The notes: generated by a model not told the origin, from the sequence alone. DNA of 64,000 nt from Sunxiuqinia rutila (GCF_050589705.1 NZ_JBNGOT010000009.1:62001-126000), one strand, 5' to 3'; counted from the stretch's first letter, positions 1 through 9,103 are shown. Program-made: numbers and translations.

Positions 1-23
1 ATAAAGTTAAACAATCAAATTCA

Positions 24-54
24 AAAAAAGGTGACCGAACGAGCCACCTTTTTT
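24..54 (-). terminator. Terminator after ffh-folD
   Basis: AAAAAAGGTG and CACCTTTTTT form an inverted repeat (24-33 with 45-54) around an 11-base loop, starting about 20 bases past the folD stop. Read on the minus strand it ends in a T-run, so it is a plausible intrinsic terminator. It is A/T-flanked on both sides and could also work in the other direction. Confidence 0.75.
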
Positions 55-75
55 AAATAATATTGTTCAAAAAAA

Positions 76-951
76 TTAGTTGTAAATTTCCTTTTTTGCC
101 GCCAGCAGCGTGTTTTTCAACAAAGCCACACGCGTCATCGGTCCTACCCCTCCGGGCACCGGAGTAATGTATGAACACTTTGCAGCTACTTCGTCAAAAG
201 CAACATCGCCCTTCAGCTTAAAGCCTGATTTCGTTTGGTCTGATTTTACGCGGGTTGTCCCCACATCAATAACCACCGCTCCTTCTTTAACCATATTCCC
301 TTTAATAAACTCAGGAATACCAATAGCAGCAATCAGAATATCGGCTTTGGCACACAGGGCTTCCAAATCTTTGGTACGGCTATGAGCCACAGTTACTGTG
401 GCGTTGATGGCTTTTTGCGACATCAGGACACTCATCGGACGTCCAACAATGTTACTCCGTCCAACAACCACACAGTCTTTCCCCGAAGTTTCAATATTGT
501 AACGTTTCAACAATTCAACAATCCCATCGGGCGTAGCCGAAACAAAACAAGGCAAGCCAATCACCATGCGTCCAACGTTGATCGGATGAAAGCCGTCCAC
601 ATCTTTCTTCGGATCGATGGCCTCAATCACTTTCTGCTCTGAAATATGTTTCGGCAGAGGAAGCTGAACGATGAATCCATCCACATCCGCATCGTTGTTC
701 AATTCGTTTACCTTCGCCAAAAGCTGCTCTTCGGTCACATCGTCTTCGAAACGAATTAAACTTGATTTAAATCCTACCTCTTCGCAATCTTTTATCTTGA
801 AAGCCACATAGGTCTCGCTTCCGCCATCGTGTCCAACCAGAATTGCCGCCAAGTGAGGCTTTTTAGCTCCTGCTGCAACCATCTCACGAACTTCAGCCGC
901 GATTTCCTTCTTGATATCAGTTGCTGTTTGTTTTCCGTCAATTAATTTCAT
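76..951 (-). CDS. folD: Bifunctional methylene-THF dehydrogenase / methenyl-THF cyclohydrolase FolD
   Basis: Cytosolic one-carbon enzyme. It oxidises 5,10-methylene-tetrahydrofolate with NAD(P)+ and hydrolyses the product to 10-formyl-THF, supplying purine and fMet synthesis. At 291 residues it has normal length. The catalytic-Lys segment SETYVAFKIKDCEE (Lys52) is visible, as are the QLPLP substrate motif, the GRSNIVGRP nucleotide-binding loop and the C-terminal PGGVGPMT motif. The ATG start is only 18 bases past the ffh stop, so the two genes are probably co-transcribed with ffh first. A terminator hairpin follows. Confidence 0.97.
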   Translation of the reverse strand: MKLIDGKQTATDIKKEIAAEVREMVAAGAKKPHLAAILVGHDGGSETYVAFKIKDCEEVGFKSSLIRFEDDVTEEQLLAKVNELNNDADVDGFIVQLPLPKHISEQKVIEAIDPKKDVDGFHPINVGRMVIGLPCFVSATPDGIVELLKRYNIETSGKDCVVVGRSNIVGRPMSVLMSQKAINATVTVAHSRTKDLEALCAKADILIAAIGIPEFIKGNMVKEGAVVIDVGTTRVKSDQTKSGFKLKGDVAFDEVAAKCSYITPVPGGVGPMTRVALLKNTLLAAKKEIYN

Positions 952-969
952 TGTATTGAATTACTGCGT

Positions 970-2298
970 TTATCTCCTTGGTAAATTCCCCATCATACGG
1001 CCCATGTTTTTCCCTTGAGACACCATCTTCATCATTTTTCGGGTCTCGGAGAATTGTTTGATCAGGCGATTGACTTCCTGTATTTCCGTTCCGGCTCCTT
1101 GGGCAATCCGTTTTCTGCGCGAACCATTCAACAAAGAAGGGTCATTACGTTCAGCCGGTGTCATGGAGTAAATAATGGCTTCAATGTGCTTAAAGGCATC
1201 ATCTTCAATATCGATATTTTTAAGGGCTTTTCCCATGCCAGGAATCATCGCGGCAAGGTCTTTAATATTTCCCATTTTTTTGATTTGCTGAATCTGCTTC
1301 AGGAAATCGTCAAAACTGAATTGGTTTTTAGCCAGTTTCTTTTGAAGCTTGCGGGCTTCATCAGCATCAAATTGTTCCTGAGCTTTTTCAACCAGCGAAA
1401 CAATGTCTCCCATCCCTAAGATACGATCAGCCATCCGCTCGGGGTGGAACACATCAAGGGCTTCCATTTTTTCGCCAGTACCCACAAATTTAATTGGCTT
1501 ATCAACCACTGTGCGGATTGACAAGGCAGCTCCACCACGGGTATCACCATCCAGTTTGGTTAGAACAACCCCATCGAAATTTAAGCGATCGTTAAATTCT
1601 TTAGCGGTATTAACAGCATCCTGACCAGTCATGGAGTCAACAACAAACAAAATCTCGTGAGGAGAAACGGCTTTCTTCACAGCGCTGATCTCGTTCATCA
1701 TTTCTTCGTCAACCGCTAAACGACCAGCGGTGTCAATGATAACAACATCGTGTCCGTTGGCTTTGGCGTGTTTAATAGCGGCCTGAGCAATTTTAACCGG
1801 CTCTTTATTGCCTTCTTCGGTATAAACCGGCACATTAATTTGCTCGCCCAATACCTTCAACTGGTCAATGGCAGCCGGACGATAAACGTCACCAGCAACC
1901 AGCAACGGGTTTTTCCCACGTTTGCTCTTGATTAATTTCGATAGTTTCCCAGAGAAAGTCGTTTTACCGGATCCTTGCAGACCAGCAATCAAAATAATGG
2001 TTGGATTTCCTGTTAAATTAATGTCAACTGACTTCCCACCCATCAATAAGGCAAGTTCGTCATGCACAATCTTAACCATCATCTCACCTGGCTTAACAGC
2101 CGACAGGACGTCCTGCCCCAAGGCTTTTTCCTTAACTGTTTCGGTGAAAGACTTAGCGATTTTAAAATTGACATCGGCATCAAGCAATGCCCGACGCACC
2201 TCCTTTAAGGTTTCGGCTATATTAATTTCGGTGATCCGTCCCTGTCCTTTTAATAACTGAAACGACCGCTCTAATTTTTCGTTAAGATTCTCAAACAT
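970..2298 (-). CDS. ffh: Signal recognition particle protein Ffh
   Basis: GTPase subunit of the signal recognition particle, which delivers ribosomes making inner-membrane proteins to FtsY. Its 442 residues are in the usual order: a four-helix N domain (about 1-90), a G domain with the P-loop GLQGSGKTT (106-114), DTAGR and TKLDGD motifs, and a Met-rich M domain (about 300-442) that binds signal peptide and SRP RNA, with GSRRKRIAQGAG as the RNA-binding element. It ends in a Met/Arg-rich tail. It is first gene of an ffh-folD unit with a -7-like box 38 bases upstream. No SRP RNA gene was recognised in the window. Confidence 0.97.
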   Translation of the reverse strand: MFENLNEKLERSFQLLKGQGRITEINIAETLKEVRRALLDADVNFKIAKSFTETVKEKALGQDVLSAVKPGEMMVKIVHDELALLMGGKSVDINLTGNPTIILIAGLQGSGKTTFSGKLSKLIKSKRGKNPLLVAGDVYRPAAIDQLKVLGEQINVPVYTEEGNKEPVKIAQAAIKHAKANGHDVVIIDTAGRLAVDEEMMNEISAVKKAVSPHEILFVVDSMTGQDAVNTAKEFNDRLNFDGVVLTKLDGDTRGGAALSIRTVVDKPIKFVGTGEKMEALDVFHPERMADRILGMGDIVSLVEKAQEQFDADEARKLQKKLAKNQFSFDDFLKQIQQIKKMGNIKDLAAMIPGMGKALKNIDIEDDAFKHIEAIIYSMTPAERNDPSLLNGSRRKRIAQGAGTEIQEVNRLIKQFSETRKMMKMVSQGKNMGRMMGNLPRR

Positions 2299-2335
2299 AT
2301 TTTAGTAATGATAGTGATTAATTCTCAAGCTGCTG

Positions 2336-2343
2336 CAAAAATA
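2336..2343 (-). promoter_or_regulatory. Putative -7 box of ffh
   Basis: On the minus strand the sequence reads TATTTTTG, a match to the Bacteroidota -7 consensus TAnnTTTG, 38 bases before the ffh ATG. No clear -33 TTG is present at 19 bases, so support is partial. Confidence 0.45.
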
Positions 2344-2473
2344 CAAAAATTAAATAAAGAGAAATTTTTAAAACAAAATAAAAAAAAAGTGGAGTTCCCT
2401 GGGTTACCTTTTCCCCGAAAACAGGATAAAGAGGTGTAGGTTCTTATAATGGATCTTAAAGTTAAATGCTGGG

Positions 2474-2701
2474 ATGAAAGAGGAAAACTCATATTATTAC
2501 GGACTTGTATTTGGTTGCCCCATGAAGGAGGAAACAGAAACATGTGCCTACAAACATATCCGGCAATTAAGTCTTCCAGAAAGAATCGCATATCTTAATT
2601 CGCTCACTAGTTATGACCGGGCCGTTTTAATCAAAGAGCATAAAAGCTGCTTGTGTCAACGAGAAAATAAAGTCCCTTTTTCACGAATCGCAATTTTGTA
2701 A
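2474..2701 (+). CDS. Small four-cysteine protein of unknown function
   Basis: 75-residue soluble protein with cysteines at 15, 24, 59 and 61 (FGCP, ETCAY, SCLC). A helical stretch QLSLPERIAYLNSL lies between them, followed by a basic segment. The Cys spacing suggests a small metal-binding (zinc-type) or redox module. I recall similar short proteins in other Bacteroidota but know no function. It is the only plus-strand gene between ffh and argS, and a strong bidirectional hairpin follows its stop at once, which supports a real independent gene. No signal peptide or membrane segment is seen. Confidence 0.7.
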   Translation: MKEENSYYYGLVFGCPMKEETETCAYKHIRQLSLPERIAYLNSLTSYDRAVLIKEHKSCLCQRENKVPFSRIAIL

Positions 2702-2734
2702 AAAGCTGGGGGTCAATTCTGACCCCCTTTTTTA
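2700..2734. terminator. Bidirectional terminator
   Basis: GGGGGTCA (2709-2716) pairs perfectly with TGACCCCC (2721-2728) around a 4-base loop. A-rich sequence precedes it and a T-run follows. It lies between the convergent four-cysteine gene and argS and can serve both. Confidence 0.9.
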
Positions 2735-2744
2735 TTTTCTTCCT

Positions 2745-4538
2745 TTACATGCGCTCCGGCACGTTTATTCCCAACAGCTTCATACCCGACTCCACCACAT
2801 TGGCAATGGTTTGCGAAAGCACCAAACGGAAGTTTCGAACAGCTTCATCCTCTTCACCCAAAATGCTATGATCATGATAGAACTGATTAAACTCTTTGAC
2901 CAGGCTGTAGATGTAGTTGGCAATTACTGCCGGGCTGTATGCATCGCCAGCTTCTTTGATAACGGCAGGGAACAGCGAGATCGACTTAATTAATTCCTGT
3001 TCTTTCTCTGACAGCGAGATGGCTTGAGCCAGTTGTTTGTTCAATTGAATACCATTGGACTCAGCTTTCCGGATAACCGAACGAATACGGGCATAGGTAT
3101 ACTGGATGAATGGTCCGGTGTTTCCATTAAAGTCGATCGATTCTTCCGGATTAAACAACATGTTTTTCTTGGGGTCCACTTTCAACATGAAATATTTCAG
3201 GGCGCCCAAAGCAATGGTTTTATAGGTTTCGGCCAGTTCCGCTTCGGTATAGCCTTCAAGCTTACCAAGTTCTTCGGAAGTTTTCCGTGCCACTTCAATC
3301 ATTTCAGCCATCAAGTCATCGGCATCCACCACGGTTCCTTCGCGCGATTTCATTTTTCCGTGAGGCAGTTCCACCATTCCATACGAGAAGTGATGCAGTC
3401 CTTTTCCCCAGTCAAAGCCCAGCTTATCCAGCAAAACAGATAAAACCTGAAAATGGTAATTTTGCTCGTTTCCAACAACATAAACCATTTTGTCAATTGT
3501 ATAGTCGTTGAAACGTAATTTAGCCGTACCAATATCCTGGGTCATGTATACCGAAGTACCATCGCTCCGCAGAAGAATTTTCTCATCCAATCCATCAGCG
3601 GTTAAATCAGCCCAAACCGACTGATCCTCGCGCTGGTAAAAGATTCCTTCCTTTAATCCTCTTAGTACCTCCTCTTTTCCAACAAGGTAAGTGTCCGATT
3701 CGTAATAAATTTTATCAAAGTCAACGCCCAGTTCTTTGTAAGTCACATCAAATCCGTCGTACACCCACTGGTTCATCATTTCCCACAATTCGATCACCTC
3801 GGGGTCTTTGGCTTCCCACTTCAGCAACATTTCGCGCGCAGCGACAATCGAAGGCGCCTGTTGCTCGGCTTCTTCTTTGCTCAGGCCTTTTTCCTGCAGC
3901 TCACTGATTTCCTGCTTGTAGTGCTTATCAAACAACACATAAAAATCGCCTACCAGGTGATCGCCTTTAATGCCTGTATTTTCCGGTGTTTTTCCTTCGC
4001 CCCATTGCTTCCAGGCATACATCGACTTGCAAATGTGGATTCCCCGGTCATTTACAATGTTAGTCTTTACTAGCTTGTTACCATTCGCTTTGATGATTTC
4101 GCCAATTGAAAAACCCAACAAGTTGTTACGAATATGACCTAAGTGCAAAGGTTTATTGGTATTTGGTGAAGAATATTCAACCATTACAAGCGGCGAATTC
4201 TCATCGGCTGCCTTAAACCCGAAAGTAGGTCTATTGGCAGCATCTTCCAAAACTGATAACCAGTAGTTTTTTGAAATAAGCAGGTTTAGAAAACCTTTGA
4301 TGACCGAAAAATCATCAATCAGGTCAACCTGTTCCTTGAGGTACTCGCCTAACTGCTCAGCCGTTTGCTCGGGCGATTTTTTGGAGAACCTTAAAAAAGG
4401 AAAAACGACAACCGTTACATCTCCTTCAACATCTTTCCGGGTATTTTGGAGCTGTACTGAATCGGCCTCTATTTTCTGACCATAGAGTGAATCTACAGCT
4501 TCAACAATTTTCTCTTTTATAATTTGGTCAATATGCAT
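2745..4538 (-). CDS. argS: Arginyl-tRNA synthetase
   Basis: Class I synthetase that charges tRNA-Arg in the cytosol. Its 597 residues are within the family range. It has an N-terminal Add-1 domain (about 1-100), then the HIGH signature as HLGH (132-135) after SSPNTNKP, a KMSKS-like loop GKMKSREGT, and a C-terminal DALR anticodon-binding domain (about 475-597, from FIQYTYARIRSV). It is monocistronic, flanked by a terminator downstream and a -7 box 20 bases before the start. Confidence 0.97.
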   Translation of the reverse strand: MHIDQIIKEKIVEAVDSLYGQKIEADSVQLQNTRKDVEGDVTVVVFPFLRFSKKSPEQTAEQLGEYLKEQVDLIDDFSVIKGFLNLLISKNYWLSVLEDAANRPTFGFKAADENSPLVMVEYSSPNTNKPLHLGHIRNNLLGFSIGEIIKANGNKLVKTNIVNDRGIHICKSMYAWKQWGEGKTPENTGIKGDHLVGDFYVLFDKHYKQEISELQEKGLSKEEAEQQAPSIVAAREMLLKWEAKDPEVIELWEMMNQWVYDGFDVTYKELGVDFDKIYYESDTYLVGKEEVLRGLKEGIFYQREDQSVWADLTADGLDEKILLRSDGTSVYMTQDIGTAKLRFNDYTIDKMVYVVGNEQNYHFQVLSVLLDKLGFDWGKGLHHFSYGMVELPHGKMKSREGTVVDADDLMAEMIEVARKTSEELGKLEGYTEAELAETYKTIALGALKYFMLKVDPKKNMLFNPEESIDFNGNTGPFIQYTYARIRSVIRKAESNGIQLNKQLAQAISLSEKEQELIKSISLFPAVIKEAGDAYSPAVIANYIYSLVKEFNQFYHDHSILGEEDEAVRNFRLVLSQTIANVVESGMKLLGINVPERM

Positions 4539-4557
4539 AGTCTATTTTTTTGAATGG

Positions 4558-4565
4558 CAAAGATA
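4558..4565 (-). promoter_or_regulatory. Putative -7 box of argS
   Basis: Minus-strand TATCTTTG matches TAnnTTTG exactly. It ends 19 bases before the argS ATG, giving a leader of roughly 12 bases. No clear -33 element is seen. Confidence 0.55.
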
Positions 4566-4600
4566 ATAGTTTCTGCCCGAAGCTTATTCTTTAAAAAGCC

Positions 4601-4629
4601 AAAAAAGCCCTGCTTTCGCAAGGCTTTTT
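4601..4629 (-). terminator. Terminator of the OmpA/TSP3 gene
   Basis: AAAAAGCC and GGCTTTTT form a stem with a short inner helix, 26 bases past the stop of the minus-strand OmpA-family gene and ending in a T-run on that strand. Confidence 0.75.
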
Positions 4630-4654
4630 CATTCTATGTAAAACAGTTGATTGG

Positions 4655-5959
4655 CTATTTATCAACAACAACCTCCACACGTCGGTTTTTAGCCCGACCT
4701 TCCTCGGTGTCGTTGGGGGCAACCGGTTTTGTTTTTCCAAACCATTTCACGTCAGCAACCTGTTCCGAAGCAATTCCTTTGGCAATTAAAAACTTGCGAA
4801 CAGCAATCGCCCTTCTTTCGGATAAGCCCATGTTGTAAGCTGCAGATCCAATTTCATCGGCATGTCCTGAGATGCTGATGGTCATTTCCGGATTATTTTT
4901 CATTAGCTGCGCAATGGCATCAAGTTCGTCCATCGCCGCTGCATTGATATTGCTCTTGTCAAAATCAAATAGAATGTGATTAAAGTCGGTGTTAAGCGGA
5001 CAGCCATTATTTTCGGAAATGCCAGCTTCCTGCGGACATTCGTCTTCTTCATCTACAATACCGTCTCCATCCGCATCAAACGGACAACCTTTTGCGTCGA
5101 CTTTATACCCTTTGGGCGTATCCGGACATTGGTCATCGGCATCGGCAACTCCGTCACCATCAGCATCCGGACAACCGTTCAAGGCTTTGAGACCTTCTGT
5201 ATCCGGACACGCATCATCTTTATCCGGCACACCATCCTCATCACGATCCGGACAACCATTTAAGGCAATATCACCGACCTCCGTCGGACAGTCATCCTTG
5301 TAGTCAGGCACACCATCATTGTCATTGTCAACAGGGCAACCAGTTTCATCAACTGCAACCCCCTCCGGGGTATTCGGACAATCATCTTTGCGGTCGGGCA
5401 CCCCATCTCTATCGGAGTCTTTTGACTTGCCAAAGCTAATTTCGATACCACCTGTACCTCTCCAAAAGCTTTCGGTGTAGGTTCCTTCCTCCACGGCTTT
5501 CTCTCCACGTAAGCCTTCCACAAAGCCTCCTTCAACAAACAACGACACACTGGGACTTAATGGGAATTTAAATCCTAAGCCGGCATCCCAGTTAATCCCT
5601 TCAGTTGAATTATCATAAATATATCCCGGACCAGCATAAAGATAAGGCTGTACGGCACTGTTTTCTTCAAAAATATGGCCGTTATTCAATTTGTATCTTA
5701 AATTCAAGAAGCCAGTTCCCATGTCAAGCGGGTTTTTAACTTCTGAGTTGTAAAATCCAAGGTTATTCAGCAGAATCAAATCAAACGACGGGCTTAAGTA
5801 CCGACTGAAGTACAGCTCAGTCATCAAGCCAATCCCTTCATTTGTATTGCCGTAATAGGCTCCGCCACCAAGGCCTACAGCCCATTTCTTTTCGGCGGTT
5901 TGAGCATGGAGCATAAGTCCAATACAAAGAAAGAAAGACATTAAAATTATCCGTTTCAT
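4655..5959 (-). CDS. OmpA-family outer membrane protein with thrombospondin type 3 repeats
   Basis: 434-residue secreted protein. It has a signal peptide (about 1-20, ending HAQ), an N-terminal outer-membrane beta-barrel-like region (about 25-175), and five calcium-binding TSP3 repeats (about 178-325, each D-x-D-x-DGVPD...CP with paired Cys). The C-terminal OmpA peptidoglycan-binding domain (about 328-434) includes FDFDKSNI and the signature around SISGHADEIGS...LSERRA. The family links outer membrane to cell wall. It is a single gene with its own terminator. The TSP3 part gives a visible DNA periodicity of about 80-90 bases, which is coding and not a repeat element. Confidence 0.93.
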   Translation of the reverse strand: MKRIILMSFFLCIGLMLHAQTAEKKWAVGLGGGAYYGNTNEGIGLMTELYFSRYLSPSFDLILLNNLGFYNSEVKNPLDMGTGFLNLRYKLNNGHIFEENSAVQPYLYAGPGYIYDNSTEGINWDAGLGFKFPLSPSVSLFVEGGFVEGLRGEKAVEEGTYTESFWRGTGGIEISFGKSKDSDRDGVPDRKDDCPNTPEGVAVDETGCPVDNDNDGVPDYKDDCPTEVGDIALNGCPDRDEDGVPDKDDACPDTEGLKALNGCPDADGDGVADADDQCPDTPKGYKVDAKGCPFDADGDGIVDEEDECPQEAGISENNGCPLNTDFNHILFDFDKSNINAAAMDELDAIAQLMKNNPEMTISISGHADEIGSAAYNMGLSERRAIAVRKFLIAKGIASEQVADVKWFGKTKPVAPNDTEEGRAKNRRVEVVVDK

Positions 5960-6159
5960 AGTATAATGTAATTAATTGATTTTCGATTGATGATGCTGCC
6001 AAAGTTCACAAAACTTATCATAACCGACCAGTTAAAGAAAGACTTTTCCCAAATTTCCCCAATGCTGTATGTATCTTGTAAACCTGAAATTGGCATTCAA
6101 ATTAAAATTTTAATAAAACTAAAGCATTTTTATTATTTTCACCAAAAAAAGAGGAAAAC

Positions 6160-6696
6160 TTGTTTAGTATTGTTGATATCGAAACAACCGGGCAGAGCGC
6201 ACAACATGGAAAAATCACAGAAATTGCGATCTATGTTCATAACGGAACTGAAGTTGTCGACTCATTTGTCAGCCTGGTAAACCCGGAATGTCACATTCCT
6301 TATTTTATCACAAAACTCACCGGTATCGACAATGAAATGGTAGCGACTGCCCCCAAGTTTTATGAAATCGCCAAGAAAATTGTGGAACTCACTCAAGGTA
6401 CCACTTTTGTGGCCCACAATGTGAGTTTTGACTATCGCTTTATTCAGCAAGAATACCTGCGGTTAGGCTATGAGTACAACCGCAAAACCATGTGCACCGT
6501 CAAGTTAAGCCGGAAGTATCTCCCCGGGCATCCCTCCTACTCGCTTGGTAATCTTTGCGATGATTTGGCCATCCGTATTGACGGCAGACACCGCGCGGGC
6601 GGAGATGCTCTTGCAACCGTAAAGTTGTTTGAAATCATTCTTCAAAAACACATTCAGCCCCCTGCCGGAGGAAACATCCAGCAAACGCTTTTCTAG
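6160..6696 (+). CDS. DnaQ-like 3'-5' exonuclease (DNA polymerase III epsilon-type)
   Basis: 178-residue DEDDh exonuclease domain with little else. The Exo I motif FSIVDIETTG is at the very N-terminus, Exo II is AHNVSFDYRF, and Exo III is HRAGGDALATVKL with the expected His and Asp. The start is TTG at 6160: an AGAGGA sequence lies 5-10 bases upstream, and Exo I normally begins a few residues from the N-terminus, so no upstream ATG is needed. It may be a proofreading subunit or a stand-alone repair nuclease. It lacks the GIY-YIG extension seen in some Bacteroidota homologues. Confidence 0.9.
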   Translation: MFSIVDIETTGQSAQHGKITEIAIYVHNGTEVVDSFVSLVNPECHIPYFITKLTGIDNEMVATAPKFYEIAKKIVELTQGTTFVAHNVSFDYRFIQQEYLRLGYEYNRKTMCTVKLSRKYLPGHPSYSLGNLCDDLAIRIDGRHRAGGDALATVKLFEIILQKHIQPPAGGNIQQTLF

Positions 6697-6812
6697 CTTT
6701 AAAACCACAAACTCCATTCGGAAAATACTTTCATCCACATTTCTTTTTCCCTAACTTGTCAGCTGTCTGCGATGAATAATCCGACCAATGAGTATAATTT
6801 AACACCAACAGC

Positions 6813-7811
6813 ATGACTCAAAAAATTAAATGGGGCGTTTTAAGTACGGCTAAAATTGCTTTGCAGAAAGTTATTCCCGCCCTCCAAAAAAGCCAGTATT
6901 GCGAAGTTTCAGCCATTGCTTCACGCACCCTCGAAAAGGCCAGTCAGGCAGCACATGATTTAGACATTGTCAAACATTATGGCTCGTATGAAGAACTGCT
7001 AGAGGACCCGGAAATTGAGGCCATTTACAATCCGCTGCCCAACCACATGCACGTTTACTGGACCATGAAAGCCTTGGAAGCCGGCAAGCATGTACTATGC
7101 GAAAAGCCTATTGGGATGAATACAGAAGAAGCCCAGGCACTGGCTGAAGCTCTTAAAAATTTCGCGAATTTGAAAGTGATGGAAGCATTCATGTATCGCT
7201 TTCATCCGCAATGGGAAAAAGTATTTGAACTGGTCAAAAACGGAGCTATTGGAGAGGTCAAAACCATGCAGTCATTTTTTTCCTATTTCAACATCGACCC
7301 GCAAAACATCCGCAACCAGGCTGACATTGGCGGTGGGGCTTTAATGGATATCGGCTGCTATTGCGTTTCCTTTCCCCGGTTTATCTTTGAGGAAGAGCCT
7401 GTGCAGGTGGTCGGGCACATGGAGTTTGATCCGGTTATGAAAACCGATCACCTAACCATGGGGATGCTTCAGTTCCCTTCGGGGAAAACAGCCAGCTTTA
7501 CCTGCTCAACACAGCTTATCCCATTTCAGCAAACCAATATATTCGGAGACGAGGGCCACATCTGCATTCAAATTCCAGTCAATGCCCCTCCTGACGCATC
7601 TACTCAGATAACACTACGCACCAGGGAAAAAACAGAAGCGTTTACCTTTCCTCCGGTCGATCAATACACCTTGCAAGGTGATGCTTTTTCGCAGGCTATC
7701 CTTCAAAACACCACCGTTCCAACGCCTCTAACAGATGCCATTGGAAACATGAAAGTGATTGATGGGCTGGTTGAAAGCACACAAAATAGGCAATGGATTA
7801 CGCTCGATTAA
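6813..7811 (+). CDS. Gfo/Idh/MocA-family NAD(P)-dependent oxidoreductase
   Basis: 332 residues with an N-terminal Rossmann fold (about 1-125, starting KIKWGVLSTAKIA) and a C-terminal substrate domain. The family EKP motif is present (CEKPIGMNTEEA), along with MEAFMYRFHPQW and the catalytic-region helix GGGALMDIGCYC. The substrate is probably a sugar, inositol or dihydrodiol, but sequence alone does not decide. It is a single gene ending at a bidirectional terminator shared with rplT. Confidence 0.92.
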   Translation: MTQKIKWGVLSTAKIALQKVIPALQKSQYCEVSAIASRTLEKASQAAHDLDIVKHYGSYEELLEDPEIEAIYNPLPNHMHVYWTMKALEAGKHVLCEKPIGMNTEEAQALAEALKNFANLKVMEAFMYRFHPQWEKVFELVKNGAIGEVKTMQSFFSYFNIDPQNIRNQADIGGGALMDIGCYCVSFPRFIFEEEPVQVVGHMEFDPVMKTDHLTMGMLQFPSGKTASFTCSTQLIPFQQTNIFGDEGHICIQIPVNAPPDASTQITLRTREKTEAFTFPPVDQYTLQGDAFSQAILQNTTVPTPLTDAIGNMKVIDGLVESTQNRQWITLD

Positions 7812-7820
7812 GCACAAAAA

Positions 7821-7845
7821 AAAACCTCGCGATTTGCGAGGTTTT
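7821..7845. terminator. Bidirectional terminator
   Basis: AAAACCTCGC and GCGAGGTTTT pair perfectly around a 5-base loop, between the convergent oxidoreductase gene and rplT. Confidence 0.9.
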
Positions 7846-7874
7846 CCAATATTTATTGCACCTGTGATTTTTAC

Positions 7875-8219
7875 TTACTTCACTTTATCAACTACAGCTT
7901 TGAAAGCAGCAGGTTGGTTCAGGGCTAAATCAGCTAATACCTTACGGTTGATGTCGATGTTGTTCTTTTTCAACAAACCAATTAACTGAGAGTAGCTCAA
8001 GCCTTCCTGGCGAGCTGCAGCGTTAATACGTTGAATCCACAATGCGCGGAAGTTTCTCTTTTTGGTTTTCCGGTCACGGTAAGCATAAACCAATGCTTTC
8101 TCATGAGCGTTTTTTGCTACTGTCCAAACGTTTTTACGGGCACCCCAATAACCTTTAGTTTGCTTGAGGATTTTTTTTCTACGAGCCCGAGATGCTACGT
8201 GATTTACTGATCTTGGCAT
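7875..8219 (-). CDS. rplT: 50S ribosomal protein L20
   Basis: 114 residues, usual length. The N-terminus MPRSVNHVASRARRKKILK and the helical core are typical. L20 binds 23S rRNA early in large-subunit assembly and in many bacteria represses its own operon. It is last gene of thrS-infC-rpmI-rplT, 98 bases after rpmI. Confidence 0.98.
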   Translation of the reverse strand: MPRSVNHVASRARRKKILKQTKGYWGARKNVWTVAKNAHEKALVYAYRDRKTKKRNFRALWIQRINAAARQEGLSYSQLIGLLKKNNIDINRKVLADLALNQPAAFKAVVDKVK

Positions 8220-8317
8220 AATCTTAAATTTGTGAGTGGTTAGCGTCCCAAAAGCCGGGATCTTTACAGCTAATACCCTCTGTTATAAACTCTAAATAAA
8301 ATTGAAAAAGGATTTGA

Positions 8318-8515
8318 TTACTTCATGTTAAGCATCAGCTTCACATTTTTCTCGTCAGCTTTGTCAACCGTTCCCCAGTAGGTCAGGTTTCTCTTTTGCT
8401 TCGTGCTTTTTTTAGTCAGGATGTGACTTTTATAAGCATGCTTCCTTTTCAGTTTTCCGGAGCCGGTTAATTTAAACCGTTTTTTTGCGCCGGATTTGGT
8501 CTTCATTTTTGGCAT
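8318..8515 (-). CDS. rpmI: 50S ribosomal protein L35
   Basis: 65-residue, very basic protein with the family start MPKMKTKSGAKKRFK. It lies between infC and rplT in the conserved order, 27 bases after infC. Confidence 0.98.
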   Translation of the reverse strand: MPKMKTKSGAKKRFKLTGSGKLKRKHAYKSHILTKKSTKQKRNLTYWGTVDKADEKNVKLMLNMK

Positions 8516-8542
8516 CTTTCTAAATTTTATATTCGAAGAATA

Positions 8543-9103
8543 TTATTTCTTCTTTTTAGGTGTAATAAACATGGTCATTCTTTTCCCTTCCAGGCGAGGT
8601 AATTGTTCCACCTTTCCAAGTTCTTCCAATTCAGTGGCAAAACGCAGAAGCAAAATCTCACCTTGTTCTTTAAACAGGATCGAACGACCTTTAAAGAACA
8701 CGTATGCTTTTACTTTTGCACCTTCTTTTAAGAATTTCTCAGCATGCCTTAACTTAAACTCAAAATCGTGGTCATCGGTATTCGGTCCGAACCGAATTTC
8801 TTTAACCACCACCTGCACAGCCTTGGCTTTCATTTCTTTTTGCTTCTTTTTCTGCTGATAAAGAAACTTTTTGTAGTCTATAACTTTACAAACCGGAGGA
8901 TCTGCTTTCGGTGAAATTTCAACCAAGTCAAGTTCCAGTTCATCGGCAATTTTAAGCGCTTCTGACAAGGAATAAACTCCCTGGTTCTCGATATTATCAC
9001 CAACTAGGCGCACCTGCTGTGCACGGATACGCTGATTGATATTATGCTGTGGAGCCGTGTCCACTCTTCGTCCTCCTCGATATGGGCGTTTTTTTATTGC
9101 GAT
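8543..9103 (-). CDS. infC: Translation initiation factor IF-3, probable AUC start
   Basis: IF-3 binds the 30S subunit, prevents subunit joining and rejects non-standard start codons. From 9103 the protein has 186 residues, beginning MAIKKRPYRGGRRVDTAP. The IF3 N-domain (RVRLVGDN-type segment, YSLSEALKIA, DLVEISPKADPPVCK) and C-domain (VVVKEIRFGP...GRSILFKEQG...PKKKK) are complete. The 9103 start is an ATC codon 8 bases after a perfect AGGAGG. The same N-terminus (MAI-basic-RG) is typical of Bacteroidota IF-3. A GTG at 9064 behind AGGAGGA would give a 173-residue form lacking that basic tail. A rare start codon agrees with the IF-3 autoregulation known from E. coli (AUU). Confidence 0.9.
   Translation of the reverse strand: MAIKKRPYRGGRRVDTAPQHNINQRIRAQQVRLVGDNIENQGVYSLSEALKIADELELDLVEISPKADPPVCKVIDYKKFLYQQKKKQKEMKAKAVQVVVKEIRFGPNTDDHDFEFKLRHAEKFLKEGAKVKAYVFFKGRSILFKEQGEILLLRFATELEELGKVEQLPRLEGKRMTMFITPKKKK

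Noticed and set aside
2325..2591. Minus-strand 88-codon frame beginning before ffh
   Set aside because: It lies mostly opposite the four-cysteine gene, has no family features, and its A/T-rich start overlaps the ffh promoter region.
4980..5420. Periodic DNA repeat that could suggest a CRISPR or satellite
   Set aside because: It is the five TSP3 calcium-binding repeats of the OmpA-family gene read as DNA. Units vary and stay in frame.
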